Source of the DNA: Adiantum capillus-veneris
Lineage: Eukaryota > Streptophyta > Polypodiopsida > Polypodiales > Pteridaceae
Assembly (NCBI GenBank): GCA_014529385.2
Contig: CM043953.1
Coordinates: 86,146,342 to 86,210,341 of the forward strand
DNA length: 64,000 bases
Direction of reading: 5' to 3'
In this document: piece after piece, positions 35,597 through 47,759 of the stretch
Numbering within the stretch: the first letter of the stretch is position 1
How the letters are laid out: every line of letters starts with the position of its first letter
Notes under the pieces: model-generated
What the model saw: the letters and a program-made list of their open reading frames with translations, nothing else
Database searches by the model: none
Told to the model about the DNA's origin: nothing
Translations under genes and position numbers: made by a program

Positions 35597-35925
35597 TTGG
35601 ATGCACAACGGGGGCTTCTCCTTGAACAAAGTGACTTTTATTAGCTAATTAAACGCTTGTGGCAATGTAGGAGTCATCTACTCAGGCAATAAATTCATAA
35701 ATACCCAGACAAGGATTACTGGGAACAAATCACTACACTTGGTAACATATTATTTGATATGTATACCAAATGTGGTGCTCTAATAAAAGCTCAACAATTG
35801 TTCTAGGAGCTTCCCAATTATGATGTGTTCCTTTGGTCTGCACTGATTTTGAGGAGCCTAGCATGGCAAAGATCAAGATGCTTTGAATTGCTACGTGCAT
35901 GCGCATTGGAATGGGCTCTCTTAAT
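35597..35925 (+). pseudogene. Pentatricopeptide repeat (PPR, PLS-type) gene fragment
   Basis: The plus strand reads MHNGGFSLNKVTFIS then TAA, LNACGNVGVIYSGNKF, and after a frame change near 35745 LGNILFDMYTKCGALIKAQQ and LF then TAG, ELPNYDVFLWSALI. This is the VTF..LL.AC....G...G..IH / GN.LVDMY.KCG....A..VF..LP..DV.SW.ALI pattern of plant PLS PPR proteins, which bind organellar RNA. About two and a half repeats remain, with at least two stops and one frameshift. The 35-residue periodicity fits. Nothing after about 35925 continues the pattern. Confidence 0.85.
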
Positions 35926-36025
35926 GCAATTTGCTTTTAGTCTCTTTTAGAAGCTTGTTGTCTGAATAAATAGCAAGACAATGACTGAAGATTAAACTTC
36001 ACGGGGGCCTCCTACGATGATCTAT

Positions 36026-36080
<55 letters not shown>

Positions 36081-36479
36081 TCTACCTCAAAACTAGGAAG
36101 GAAAGTTTGACATTAAAATTGTTGTTCCACTCTTTCTAAAATGGATTATGCCATGTCAATTGCAAGTACCAGAAGGTCTTCACAAAGGCCCCCCCAGTGG
36201 CAGGCCAAAAACGGAGGATGTTATCTTTCAATTTTGAAATCGAAAGTTAATTGAACATACTATAGTATCGTTGACTCTCTCTCTTTGAGCACCCTCCCTA
36301 TCTCTCATATGGACAGAGATCACTAGACTCGTACATCACGATTTGATTCAGGTTGATACCAAGAGCACATGGACACAATCGACATAGGAGTTGGGTACGA
36401 AGATGTCTTTCTATAGAGAACATCTTCTCCAACTAACATAAAACTATATGCACACTCATCTATTCTATGGGGTACGATG
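35926..36479. other. Non-coding, with (GA)n tract
   Basis: (GA)n at 36029-36074. Otherwise no gene or clear repeat. Confidence 0.7.
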
Positions 36480-36792
36480 TGCTATTGAATAAATGCGCAC
36501 ATCATCCCATCAGCTAGATATTGAGACTAGAAGATTTAGGAGAGTACCAATAGAGGCCAGGATATGCCAGTTGTGTCATATAAAGCAAGAGACAAAGTAC
36601 ATCAAATTTGTCATTTGTCCAGTATACTATGAGATACGAGGCCACTTTCATTGTCTATTTAGAGAGGACTTTGGACCGTTGGCTAGAGTCATGAGATATC
36701 GGGGTCAGAGATGCCTCGGGTTGTTGTTGCTAGAGTTATGTAGACACAGGGAGAGCCACTTGAGGAGATCAGGAAGTGGGAGACATTTGTAG
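36480..36792 (+). pseudogene. LINE 3' end: C-terminal Cys/His domain of ORF2
   Basis: Frame RTSSHQLDIETRRFRRVP, then EARICQLCHIKQETKYIKFV and ICPVYYEIRG. This is the conserved tail of some LINE ORF2 proteins (SH.L.IE.GR....R.CPLC....E.E.HF...CP.Y...R), a zinc-finger-like region after the RT. Only this tail is present, so it is a 5'-truncated copy in plus orientation. It resembles the tail of the LINE at 986-3059 (RLRSHYLRCEIGRW) but is a different copy. Confidence 0.78.
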
Positions 36793-37693
36793 AGGGAGAT
36801 CACTGACTTGTTTAGAACAGAAACTTGGCATCCAAACAAACATGCTTCACGATAGACTTGGTAGCCATGGTAGCCAGACAAGCATGCTTCACAACAGACC
36901 ATTGACAGAGCCATTGAGCTTGGGCAGCTAGACGTGCCCAATAAATTAAACATGCTGCAACCAATTCAGAGGATGACATCATAGATGTCGCAACCACTCA
37001 AGCGGCCATAGATAACTATGTTGCCGCACATGTAACTAACTTACAAGATGCCAACGTTGCTGCTGAATCACAGGCCAAACCTTTTGCAGATGCTCGCAAC
37101 CTCTATTGACGATCATGCAGTGATGATCAAAACCTGGCTACATGACTCCCTCATGCAGCCAATACTCCAACCCAATGAGACGAACATCAATGCCACTTTC
37201 TAGGCCCCTCTTCGACATGCTACCCATGACGCTGCGAGTCATGAGGCTGAAATTGTTCTTGCTGCAACCTATGTAGCCATTGTGGCCAAGAAAGACGGTC
37301 AATAACCCTACTGCAGACAGAGTTGCAGCCGCACCACATGCAGATGAAACTGCTGCGGCCAATACTGCCGCCATCTCCCTCAAATTAAGAGCTGCTACTT
37401 AGGCGAAGAATTCTGCTCTGGCTTTCGGAATTGCTCCTGCAACCCCTGATGTCCTGCATGCAATCAGAGATGCAGCCACTTTGGATGATGGCAATGACGC
37501 TACTGCAATCGGCCTGCATTTATGTAATCATGCACCCTTTCAAGTCATGGAAGTTACATCACCTCATGCACAAGCCAATCATGGCAAGAAGAGAAAACAG
37601 ACCGTGGATGCGACCATCCTGAGGTGGTGGCACCTCCCCTCGGAATGTCCACCAAAGTGTCAAAGGGTAGCCAAAGCTTTGAGAAAATACTAA
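36793..37693 (+). pseudogene. Decayed Ala/Thr-rich coding remnant, unidentified
   Basis: Plus-strand segments with strong Ala/Asp/Thr bias: NSEDDIIDVATTQAAIDNYV then AAHVTNLQDANVAAESQAK (about 36965-37108), and AAPHADETAAANTAAISLK through GKKRKQTVDATILRWWHLP to KALRKY (about 37325-37690). They are separated by stops and frame changes. GCTTCAC(G/A)A-containing direct repeats occur at 36840 and 36885. I do not recognise a family. The composition suggests an old CDS rather than random DNA; it directly follows a LINE tail. Confidence 0.4.
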
Positions 37694-37984
37694 TGAGTAT
37701 CGATGTCACCACATGAACCAGTGTTGCAGGACCATTAGCTCAGTCAAAGCATCTCCAAGAGAATAATCAGTAACCCACATCAATGACCAATCCCAACATT
37801 TAGATCCACCACAGAAGCATAAGAAAACTTCTGTCAGTGTCACCCAAGGATCAGAAGCCCTTCTTCAAGCTCTTGAATACCATGCCTTCCGCAAAGAGGA
37901 CCTGCACAATCCGTAGTAACTTCCAAACTTCACAGCGATGCACACTATCCATGCATCAATAGCACCGCTCACAATGGGATTCGT

Positions 37985-37993
37985 TTTCCTCTC

Positions 37994-38032
<39 letters not shown>
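37985..38032. repeat. (CT)n microsatellite
   Basis: CT tract with one interruption at about 38006. The Arg/Glu and Leu/Ser open frames across it are artefacts. Confidence 0.95.
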
Positions 38033-38105
38033 GCGTTGTTGGACGGGCAGGTACGCGAGCCCCCTCTCTGTCTCTGGGCGTCCCATCTGGAAAATAAAGA
38101 TATGG

Positions 38106-38166
38106 AAGGGCTGGAGTCCCCCCAATCATCCGCACGTGCGCGGACGATGGGATGCTCCAACCCTCC
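38106..38166. repeat. Hairpin element with ATCATCCG core, copy A
   Basis: AAGGGCTGGAGTCCCCC pairs with GGGATGCTCCAACCCT around a centre reading ATCATCCGC-ACGT-GCGCGGACGAT. It forms an imperfect stem of about 28 bp per arm. The centre is shared with the hairpins at 38543 and 39204-39837. Confidence 0.75.
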
Positions 38167-38542
38167 CCTTTTTTTCTTTAGACATTTGCATGTAGCAATG
38201 TTTTAGAAAATTCAATTTCACAAACATACAGCATTCCCTTTAGGAGGATAGATTCCCTTTTCAAATCAAAACTCTCCTCCAACCAGACAAGTCCCAAACC
38301 TTAGAGCTCGGATTTAGACGAAACTATGTGTGTGTGACCCCATCTCCCTCCATCTCTCTCTTGTGCTTTATATTATATATACTATAAGTATAGGAATAAG
38401 TATAACTTTACATGCTATATAATCTATATACTACTTACTACATACTATTTACTATAAATAAAAGTAAAACTTTATATGCTATATAATCAATTAATAATAT
38501 ACTATATTATGTACTTTATTTTATATATATACTATATTTGTT

Positions 38543-38715
38543 ATAAAGTCTATATTGCTTGATATGTATTTGAGATTAACCACAATAAAAAGGGGGAGAC
38601 AGAGCGTCCCCATCATCCGTGCGAGCACGTATGATGTGGGAGCTCTGTCTCCCCCCTTTTTTTGCGTTTTTTATTGTGGTTAATTCCAAATATGTATCAA
38701 GCAATATAGGATTTA
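38543..38715. repeat. Long hairpin element (about 170 bp), copy B
   Basis: The left arm, 38550-38615, runs CTATATTGCTTGATATGTAT, then TTAACCACAATAAAA, then GGGGGAGACAGAG. The right arm, 38640-38709, is its reverse complement with few mismatches. The apex is CATCATCCGTGCGAGCACG then TATGATG. Together the two arms cover almost the whole 160-bp element, like a foldback MITE or an inverted-repeat small-RNA precursor. Confidence 0.88.
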
Positions 38716-39099
38716 TAGAAAATATGGTAATCAAAAGGAATTCACCTACAATTTCATTCTAAATATCTCTTTCTTCATGTAAGTCTGAAATGCCTTATAA
38801 TCTTGAAATTGAGGACATCGGAGATCTTTGGACTTTGTCATACTCATGAGTTGCAACAATAATTTCTTCCTACAATGCATACAAACTTACACTTAAAGAA
38901 AGCATTGAACAAGACCAAATGTAGACAAATAAATGCATTCAAAATACCACTCAAGAGAGATTTTAGAACTTGTAAGACATTACAACTTGCCTCTTGTATT
39001 TTACACGTGCTTGTATCCTCCCACTTTATGCCAATCAACACTTTGAAGAAATCCTCTCCATTATGAGGATTTACACCTATTATGTTTTTTAATTTTAGT

Positions 39100-39840
39100 G
39101 TAATATTTTAAAATAGCCACCAATACTAATCTCTTTTTCAAGACTTCAAATAACTATTTTAAAGCATCATTTTTCATAAGTGCTTAGTGCATAACAGATG
39201 TTTGAGCTCTGTGATCATCCGCTTGCAAGCAGATGATCAAAGAGATCAAACACCTACTGTGCACTAAGTACTTATGTACCAAGTACAAAAAAACATAGTA
39301 GGTGTTTGAGCTCTCTGATCATCCGCTTGCACCTTCTATATTTTTTGTAATTTAATGTAATATTTTAAAATAGCCACCAAAACTAATCTCTTTTTCAAGA
39401 AAATAGTACACTTCAAATAACTATTTCAAAGTATCATTTCCCATAAGTACCTAGTGTATAATAAGTGTTTGAGCTCTTTAAGCATCCGCTTGCAAGCGGA
39501 TGATTAGAGAGCTCATCAACTTCTATATTTTATATAATTTCAAGATAACAGTACACTTCAAATCAAAATTTCAAGGCACAATTTTCTATAAGTACTTAAA
39601 CCATAGTAGGTGTTTGAAGCTCTCTAATCATCTGCTTGCAAGCGGATGATTGGAGAGCTTAACAAGTCCTATGTTTTATATAATTTTAACATAATAGCTG
39701 AAGATGCAAATAAATACACTAATTTTCTATTATTATAAAATTATTCAAAACTCAGAGCTTTATCAATTGTTTATGTAATTCAAGGTAGATATAAAAGCTC
39801 TTTGATCATCCACGTGCAAGCGGATGATCAAAGAGCTCAA
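39100..39840. repeat. Tandem array of palindromic hairpins, five copies
   Basis: Palindromes of about 42-45 bp of the form GAGCTCTNTGATCATCCGC - TTGCAA - GCGGATGAT..AGAGAGCTC lie at 39204-39246, 39471-39514, 39616-39660 and 39796-39837. A half copy lies at 39308-39330. The spacer TAATATTTTAAAATAGCCAC and the following CTAATCTCTTTTTCAAGA recur at 39100 and 39358, and AAGTAC(T/C)TAGTG(C/T)AT recurs before each palindrome, so this is a true tandem array with units of about 150-260 bp. Confidence 0.88.
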
Positions 39841-40559
39841 AATCTCTTAGATTATAGATGAAAGCTAATCTAATTAATGTTTCACTTTAACTTTATGGTC
39901 CTAAAAGTACAGTCAGAAAGGCATTTAAAAAGCCATTTGCTAGTTAGAAGACATACCTTCCTTACACCGGGTGAAGGAAACAATGTGAGAACACAAAAAG
40001 CTAATCAACTACGGCAAGACTACCTACAAAGACACATGTTACAAGGTCACTTTGGAATAAAGATAATATTTTCATGTGACACCGAGATAGTTAATTAAAC
40101 CGTATGTCCTCTTTTAACTATTATTCTAAATATGGCCCACTCTACATAAACAAATGAATATCATAAAGAGATTGCAAGTACTCTCCACCGTTGGCACTCT
40201 TTTTTTCCAACTCTTAAATGCCAAAACAATAAAAAATCCTAATCTAAATGTGCCGATTTGGCAAGCAAAAAAACTAATCTAATGGCTCTGCAACATATAT
40301 ATTGCGAAACTCCTGTATTTGATACAATATTGGGAAGTTTTCTTGAGCAATATGCTTAGCTTAGGCTGCGTTTAGACTACTCAAGCACTTTCTCCACTAC
40401 TGCAGTATTGAGGAAGAGGATCTCAGCCCAACGACTCAATGAAAAGCTTGTCTTGTGGGCAGTCTGAACGTTGCATTGCAAATAGCATAGGCCTAGGGGT
40501 TGGAGGGACGGTATCTGAACCTACTATTTGTTAGTAAAAAATGATGCATAGAATTAGGG

Positions 40560-40645
<86 letters not shown>

Positions 40646-41536
40646 TGAAGCAAACATTTAAAGCATTGAAGGGGAAGTAAACCTTGAAGGCGACCGTGCT
40701 TTGAAGACGAGCTGCTTTGAGTTGCACATCATAGCTGCAAAAGGACTCCAGTCAAAGTTCCGGCTTGAATCAGAGTTGCCTAGCAGTGAATGCAGCATGC
40801 CCTACCTCCTCCTCCCACGGACGAGCTCGCAGGGGGGCAACAAATATATACCTAGAAACCATGGCTACGATACATAGACACAATAGTTCACCCTCTAATT
40901 TGTTTCAAAAATTCCCAAAGAGCCCCTTGTATCTATTTTGGTTGGATTATTCAAGATTTTTTATTCTTTATTCCTTGTTGACACGTGAGATCCATGTTCG
41001 AGTGCTTAACATGTAATTTGTCACACAAATCACGACATAAAAAAGGAAAATATGTCTAAAAATAATTAAGCAATTCATTTCCAAGGCCTACATAACCACC
41101 TATTGATAGACAATCAGGCTTGTTACGAGAAGGTACAACTTTTTTACTCTTTGGAGATATCTAAGCTTTAGAGGCATTTTGGGAAATTATGACAAAATAT
41201 TTGGGGCATTTTGGGAAATTTTAAAATTTGAGAGGTATTTTGGGAATTTCCTCAAATTAGGGGGGTATTTTGGCAATTCTTCCTAAAATCTAATCGTAAA
41301 ACTGTATTCCCAATTTTTAGTGGAAATTTAAAAGCTTCTACCGGTTTTATTGCCTAATCGTGAACTACAGTAAAGAACATTCAAAAAAACTTAAAGACTT
41401 ACAGTTAGCCAAAAATCATAAAGTCGGTTTTTCTTTTTGAACTAAAATATATTAAAAACGGGAACACTATGTGAATTAATTACAAATAAAGTTAAATACA
41501 ATAACGTAGCCAATCTTGTAAACTCTTATAAAGTTG

Positions 41537-41538
<2 letters not shown>
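39841..41538. other. Non-coding, AT-rich, with (CT)n tract
   Basis: (CT)n at 40561-40639. At 41160-41280 a short motif (TTTTGGGAAATT / GTATTTTGGGAATT) repeats about four times. A plus-strand open frame at 40765-41016 has no recognisable feature. Confidence 0.6.
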
Positions 41539-41614
<76 letters not shown>

Positions 41615-41800
41615 TTTATTACTTACATTTATTTTGAGAGTTTTTTTTATCGGATTTAAATGTACTTGTGCGTGTGTATTTAAATATAAATATATATATA
41701 TGCTATTTATTTATTATATTTATTTTGAGAGGTCTTTTTACTCAATCTAAATGTAGTTGTGCATGTGTGCGCTTTTAAATAACTATATTTTAATGAAAAA
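41539..41800. repeat. (TA)n tract and diverged 93-bp tandem duplication
   Basis: (TA)n at about 41540-41610, followed by two diverged copies of a unit beginning TTATTTATTA and containing TTTATTTTGAGAG and AAATGTA(C/G)TTGTGC(G/A)TGTG (about 41612-41700 and 41704-41795). Confidence 0.8.
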
Positions 41801-42041
41801 AATCGTCGCAGGAAACTCTCAAATTAGAAAGAGAAATAAATTTTGCGAATCATTCTCTCTATGTTGACGGGGCTACGTACGCAATTAATGCCGATTACAT
41901 TTTAGTCCTCTCACACAATCAATTATTTTATTCTGTGAGATCTTCCCACTTATTTTATTATGTGAACTGACATGTTTTCTTTCATATTGTACCTCTCATA
42001 TTTTCTACTACTCCATAGCTCTCACGAGTGCTCCAAGCTCT

Positions 42042-44005
42042 ATGTTGCTCACTTGGCACATTGCTGGTAACACTACCACACATGATATTCCCTTGCACAA
42101 TGGTAAGATATTGCTAAGCTCTAACTATCTTCAAAATTTTCTACCTTCTTCATGTGTTTTTCACGGACTACATGCAATTTTTCAAGTAGAAGACCGGTCA
42201 TTTGAGCTTTCTATGACCACGCATTCTGACCATGAAGGCAATGAACACTAACCCTGATTGATGGTTCTTTGTCAGCCAAATATCTGTTATTGCACACCAT
42301 AGAGTGTGTTTATGTATCTGAAAGCGAGAGCATGGAGATAAATTGTGACAAGGACACAACAAAAATCTTTGATGATATGAGACCCACTGATGGTGAGGCA
42401 TGTTTGGAAGTATTAGAGCTTGATGTGAATCTGAAGACATATAAGATAGGCCATCTATGTCCATTGTTAAATGGATACAAAATGGAGAAGGGGCACCTCG
42501 ACTTAAGAAGCTGTTAAAGACATTGTGTGGAAATCCTCAACAGGTAATTGAACTTCTTCCCACATATGATGGTTGCTTGTGTTTCGAGTTTCTTGCAACT
42601 TTTGGAATAATTAAGAGAATGGAAGGGATGGAGCAAAAGCATGATAGTCATCTCTGGACATGACCATCCCAAACAAACATGACAATAGCTTGTATAGTGA
42701 GGCTAAGTTATTGTCTTGGGAATCTACAATGTCACCAATTGTCTTGTCCATTTCACATGAATGAGAACAAATTCAACGACAGTTGTTTCCATGGTCATTT
42801 GGACAAGTAAGTAAGCAAGGGATATCCTACCGGTGAAGGCAAATCAAAAATTTACAATCACCATTGCCAAAAAATGGCGACATGCATTGATGTATGCAAT
42901 GCTATGATCTATTATCTTTTCCCTTTGGATGAGAGTATGACTCGATCGGTACTTTATATTGGCAATCATGAGCATAGTGTTCAACCAGGCACCTCAAGAG
43001 CCAATATAGCAAAAGTGCAGAATTTGGTTAGCACGGTTCTTAAAATAGAGAAAGGTGGACCACAAAAAATACAAACGTTGGTAGCTCGACAAATGTTGTT
43101 TGAATCTTTGACGAGAGAAGGTGAGGAAGTCACCTGATCGAGATTTACTTGGTTTTTTGGAGGAGATGATGCCACTAGTGCAAAACAACGGATATACATG
43201 GATTGGATATAAGCAAGTTACTATTCATGTGTCTTATGTTTTTATCATTGGTATGTTATGTCCACATGAACAATGGGCCTTGCGCCAAATGCCCATTCAT
43301 TCTAATAGGAAGTGTTTTGGTGTTGTGGGTATGAAAAATTGTGATAACACTCTTAAAAGTCATAATACAGGTTTGGTCGCACCATGCTTTTGGTCAAAAA
43401 GATGCTATAAAGACAAAACCATAGAGTAATGGCTGTGGTTTTGCAATCATGATGTGGAGCACACAAAGGCAATTAAAAAGCAAGTGAAGGAATCACCGAT
43501 AGCCCCAATGATCTGGTCCATCACAAGGGGGACAAAAGTTTCAAAAGAAGAGCTCTCTAGTCTTACAATGAGAGGTTTTCAAGTGGCCGGTAAAGAGGGT
43601 TTCTTCGCTATGTGGAGAAGGATGTTCAAGTAGTAGGCGATGAAAGTAGAGACATGGTATTTCAAAGAAGTACAAAAAACGATCTAGGCAGCTGCAGTGA
43701 TGCCTACAACCTTCTTAGAGGAAGTTTCTATGATTGAGAAGGAACATGTTGTGTTTTGTATACTCACTGCAAGCTATTATGATGTTCATAACAAAGGCGA
43801 GCCAAGCTGTACACGTCCATATTTTCAAAAAAGGGTGATACCTCAAAAGTCATTCATTGCTTGTTGTAAGCACATATATTATGTGTATGTGCATGCTTTG
43901 GGCCTGCAACCTAAGGAGCACATGGTAATACATCAATCTATACTGACTGCGATGGATGTTGCCTTCATACTTAGTCAACCTCTTATTGCAATCCCCATTC
44001 TATGA
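42042..44005 (+). pseudogene. Decayed coding region of an unidentified, transposase-like protein
   Basis: Seven plus-strand open segments follow one another in overlapping frames: 42042-42251, 42269-42517, 42457-42663, 42874-43137, 43121-43429, about 43430-43635 and 43697-44005. One junction is clearly a one-base insertion: the frame ending GEEVT continues as DRDLLGFLEEMMPL if a C near 43132 is removed. Distinct strings include GTSRANIAKVQNLVSTVL, KIQTLVARQMLFESLTREG and MIWSITRGTKVSKEELSS. The layout (about 650 codons, dispersed, no introns evident, next to a foldback element) suggests a DNA-transposon protein, but I see no catalytic motif and cannot name the family. Confidence 0.55.
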
Positions 44006-44135
44006 ACCCTTAAGTTTGTACATAAAAAATAGGCAACCACATTTTGCCCCTCCCTCTATTTAGTGAAGTAGTATGCTCTCAATTTTTTGATCACACAATT
44101 ATGGCGTGGTAATTCTTTTTATGTTTAATGATGCA

Positions 44136-44422
44136 GGGTGAAAGCATGTTAACCTGTCGCGCTTTTTGTGCTAGTTAGCATTTTCAAGTTAGCACATCTT
44201 AGAAAAGTTGGGCGACCGGTAAAATTTTTACAAATAATATCAAATTTTTTTGGAAGTTGTACATCTGGATTCCTTGTTTCAAGAGCTTTCTACTGATATA
44301 TCATACGTCATAGATCTTGGAGATGTAGCTCATGTTATTGTACTAGTTAGCATATGTCAAAATTGTGCTAGTTAGCATTGTCCGGGACATGAAAAAGCAT
44401 GACACGTTAACATGCTTTCACC
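44136..44422. mobile_element. Small foldback element (MITE-like), copy 3
   Basis: Terminal inverted repeats: left GGGTGAAAGCATGTTAACC then TGTCGCGCTTTTT; right (reverse complement) GGTGAAAGCATGTTAACG then TGTCATGCTTTTT. ATGCA flanks both ends (44131-44135, 44423-44427). Inside, GTGCTAGTTAGCA occurs as subterminal repeats. The core 44219-44334 (GGTAAAATTTTTAC ... AGCTTTCTACTGATATAT ... TAGCTCATG) matches those of copies 1 and 2. It is non-coding. Confidence 0.85.
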
Positions 44423-44427
44423 ATGCA

Positions 44428-45924
44428 ACAATATGTGTGTGTGTGTGTGTGTGTGTATGTATTTTTTGCTCGTGGAACTTATTGTGCTGATAGTCTTTTG
44501 TGTATAAACTTGCCGGGTGGTTTTGGACATTGTTTTGAACATGTATATTTTCTCCACAAAACGACTCTAAAAAGCTCAAAAAATTGTGCAATGTTCAAAA
44601 GCCACAAAAATAAAAGCTCATTAAAAAAATGCACTCGTATGCATGATGATTGTTAATTATAATGGTGAAGTTTTTCACAGAGTTTGTCAGTTCTAGGGTG
44701 CATGACTTTCGAGAGCTCCTTGCACAAATTTTCTAGCTGCCTATACACACCTAACATTCTTTATCTTGGAAACTCTCGCTCGTAGGCATCAACTACGAAT
44801 GGCATCACAAGGGGATGATGCGATGGGTTCGGCATTATAGAGACTATACCTCTAGTTGTGGTTGTAGCTAATGTGAGAAATAACACAATCTTGGCAGTTC
44901 AAACTCTCAAACACGAGAGGAAGAGAATTTGTACCATTTGTTCAGCGTGCTCTTGCTTGTTGGAGAGGGGGATGGGAACACACCCAAAAACACACTAGAT
45001 TGCCTCTCTATAGCCTAGGGCATTCACATCACCCCAATCCTCTCGAATCACCCTCAAAAAGTCACACTTCCCATAAAACACACACAACATTGCACACCAG
45101 CAAATGCACACACCTCTATTGTAGTCAACACTCACACACCATCTGTAATGCTTCTATAACACAAGCCACTGTTACACACAATACCTCTCTTTATCTCTCT
45201 CTTTGTACCCCACAAATGATTTGGGGGCACACCCACATGTCGCAACTGGCCACCAGGGAGCAACTCCAGAATCATCATCGATGGCCGCTACCCCTAGAAC
45301 ACCACCACAAAATGCCATAGGCTGATGCCATAATGCCACGGAGGCCCATGTTCAGCACCAACAGTGCCACACACACCTGAGAGGAAGAGAGAACCATCAT
45401 TGAGCTTTACAATCTCTTCCTCTCCCCATTTGGTTGGCTATGGTAATGCCTTTATCATTTATAAATACCCCACTCCCACCCTATGCCTTTGCACATGTAG
45501 GTTTATGCCACCACCACATGGCGGACTCTAGTCCTTGCACCCCTTGTGGGTTTTAAAAAAGACATTCCCTTGCCATTCCAATTTCAACTCCCCACTTTCA
45601 GGCTCAGTTTAGATTCCTTCTAGCTTTCAACTTCCCTATCTGATGGGCCTTTGTGAACCCCAAAAACCTCCATATTGCCAACTCTCCAAATTACTAAAAC
45701 CACTGCAATATGAAGTCTCCACAGCCTCTTACAATCACTCCAAAAACATTAAAAAAATCTTTGACCATCTACCACCTTGATGATGAGAATATTATAACGT
45801 TGAGGATCCTGATTGAGGATCCATCACTTCTTGCTTGTTTCAAATGCTTCATGCCATCTGTGAAAATCCTAGACAACACGTGATGGCATGCTCATCAAGG
45901 TGGTCAAAGTGAAAGAAAATTGGT
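44428..45924. other. Non-coding
   Basis: (GT)n at 44434-44456. A plus-strand His/Thr/Ser-rich open frame at 45000-45320 follows from CACA-rich sequence and is not convincing. Nothing else was identified. Confidence 0.6.
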
Positions 45925-46301
<377 letters not shown>

Positions 46302-46448
46302 ATTGGTATCAAAGCCCAAGGAGGGTAGGAGTTCCAAGGCCTCTCCATCCAGCATATCAAAACCTCGCTATTTTGTGGCATAGAGAAGAAGGTAACGCAA
46401 GCAAGCGTTCTAAAAAACTCTGATTTCAAAGGCAGATCATAGGCTCAT

Positions 46449-46835
46449 ATGAAGAAAGGAGGCCATTGTGGGAGCATATCTAGAATTGTCATGTGGCAGG
46501 AGAACCTAGGCAACTGCAAGCATATCAAAATGCTTTGTTGGCGAGCTCTACTCCACAAAATGTGTTCCAAAATAGAACTTGGGATTACCCCTCTGCTAAT
46601 GCATATCAAAACACCTACGCCTTGGTTGCGGTATTTGTGGACAATTTTACAAGGTGTTTTAAAATGTTGTGTTATTGGGATTGCTTTTGAAAGTATATCA
46701 AACCGCTTCCTTTTGTGCTTTTGTTGTAGAGCTACAAACAAAGCCTCTCAAAACGCTGCAAACAGCACATCAAAACACCATTTCATAGAGTGCTTCCTCT
46801 TTTGTCTAGCATATCAAAATGCTATAGCAAATTAG
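46449..46835 (+). pseudogene. Gag-derived internal sequence with repeated AYQN motif, copy 1
   Basis: In one frame GCATATCAAAAYGCT-type units encode AYQNA/AYQNT (LQAYQNALLASSTPQNVFQN, SANAYQNTYA), reminiscent of the Gln/Asn-rich tail of retrotransposon Gag. A second frame is open for 128 codons (46449-46835) and is open at the same length in the second internal copy (47760-48146). Because substitutions are few, the shared open length may only reflect recent duplication. Whether either frame is translated is unknown. Confidence 0.5.
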
Positions 46836-47236
46836 TGAGCCATCAAGGATGCTTTTCAAAAGGGCCTTGTCAATAAAGGTGATTATAGCCTTCAAGATGA
46901 TGCTCAACAAAGTGATGACGATCTTGGTGGTTTTGCAAGCGATCTATTTGGAGTACACAGAGATACTCCATGTGGTTTTTAGTGCACAACGTTGGATGGG
47001 GGGAAGGGGAACACTGCCACAAGCATGGTAAGACCTCCCTTTTTTTTGGTTCAGTTCTTGTTGTCTCACTCTGATAGATGTATGAGGGAAGTGCACACAC
47101 ATACACACCTATGTTGTTTTCAAGGAGGGGATTCTACTCGTAGTTTCAGGTGATTGAACTCTGTCATGCTCTACATCAAGTCCATTGTCACTGGTTTGTG
47201 CTTTGAGAAAGGGGGGGGGGGGGGGGGAGAGGGGTT

Positions 47237-47612
<376 letters not shown>

Positions 47613-47759
47613 ATTGGAATCAAAGCCCAAGGAGGGTAGGATTTCCAAGGCCTCTACATCCAGCATATCAAAACCTCGCTATTTGGTGGCATAGAGAAGA
47701 AGGTAATGCAAGCAAGCATTCTAAAACACTCTGATTTCAAAGGCAGGTCATAGGCTCAT

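Noticed and set aside
39100-39840. CRISPR-like array (regular palindromic repeats with spacers)
   Set aside because: Repeats are long, imperfect and unevenly spaced, spacers are themselves homologous, no cas genes occur and the DNA is plant nuclear.
45000-45320. Plus-strand ORF of 106 codons rich in His, Thr and Ser
   Set aside because: Composition follows from CACA-rich DNA; no start context, homologous motif or second copy supports it.
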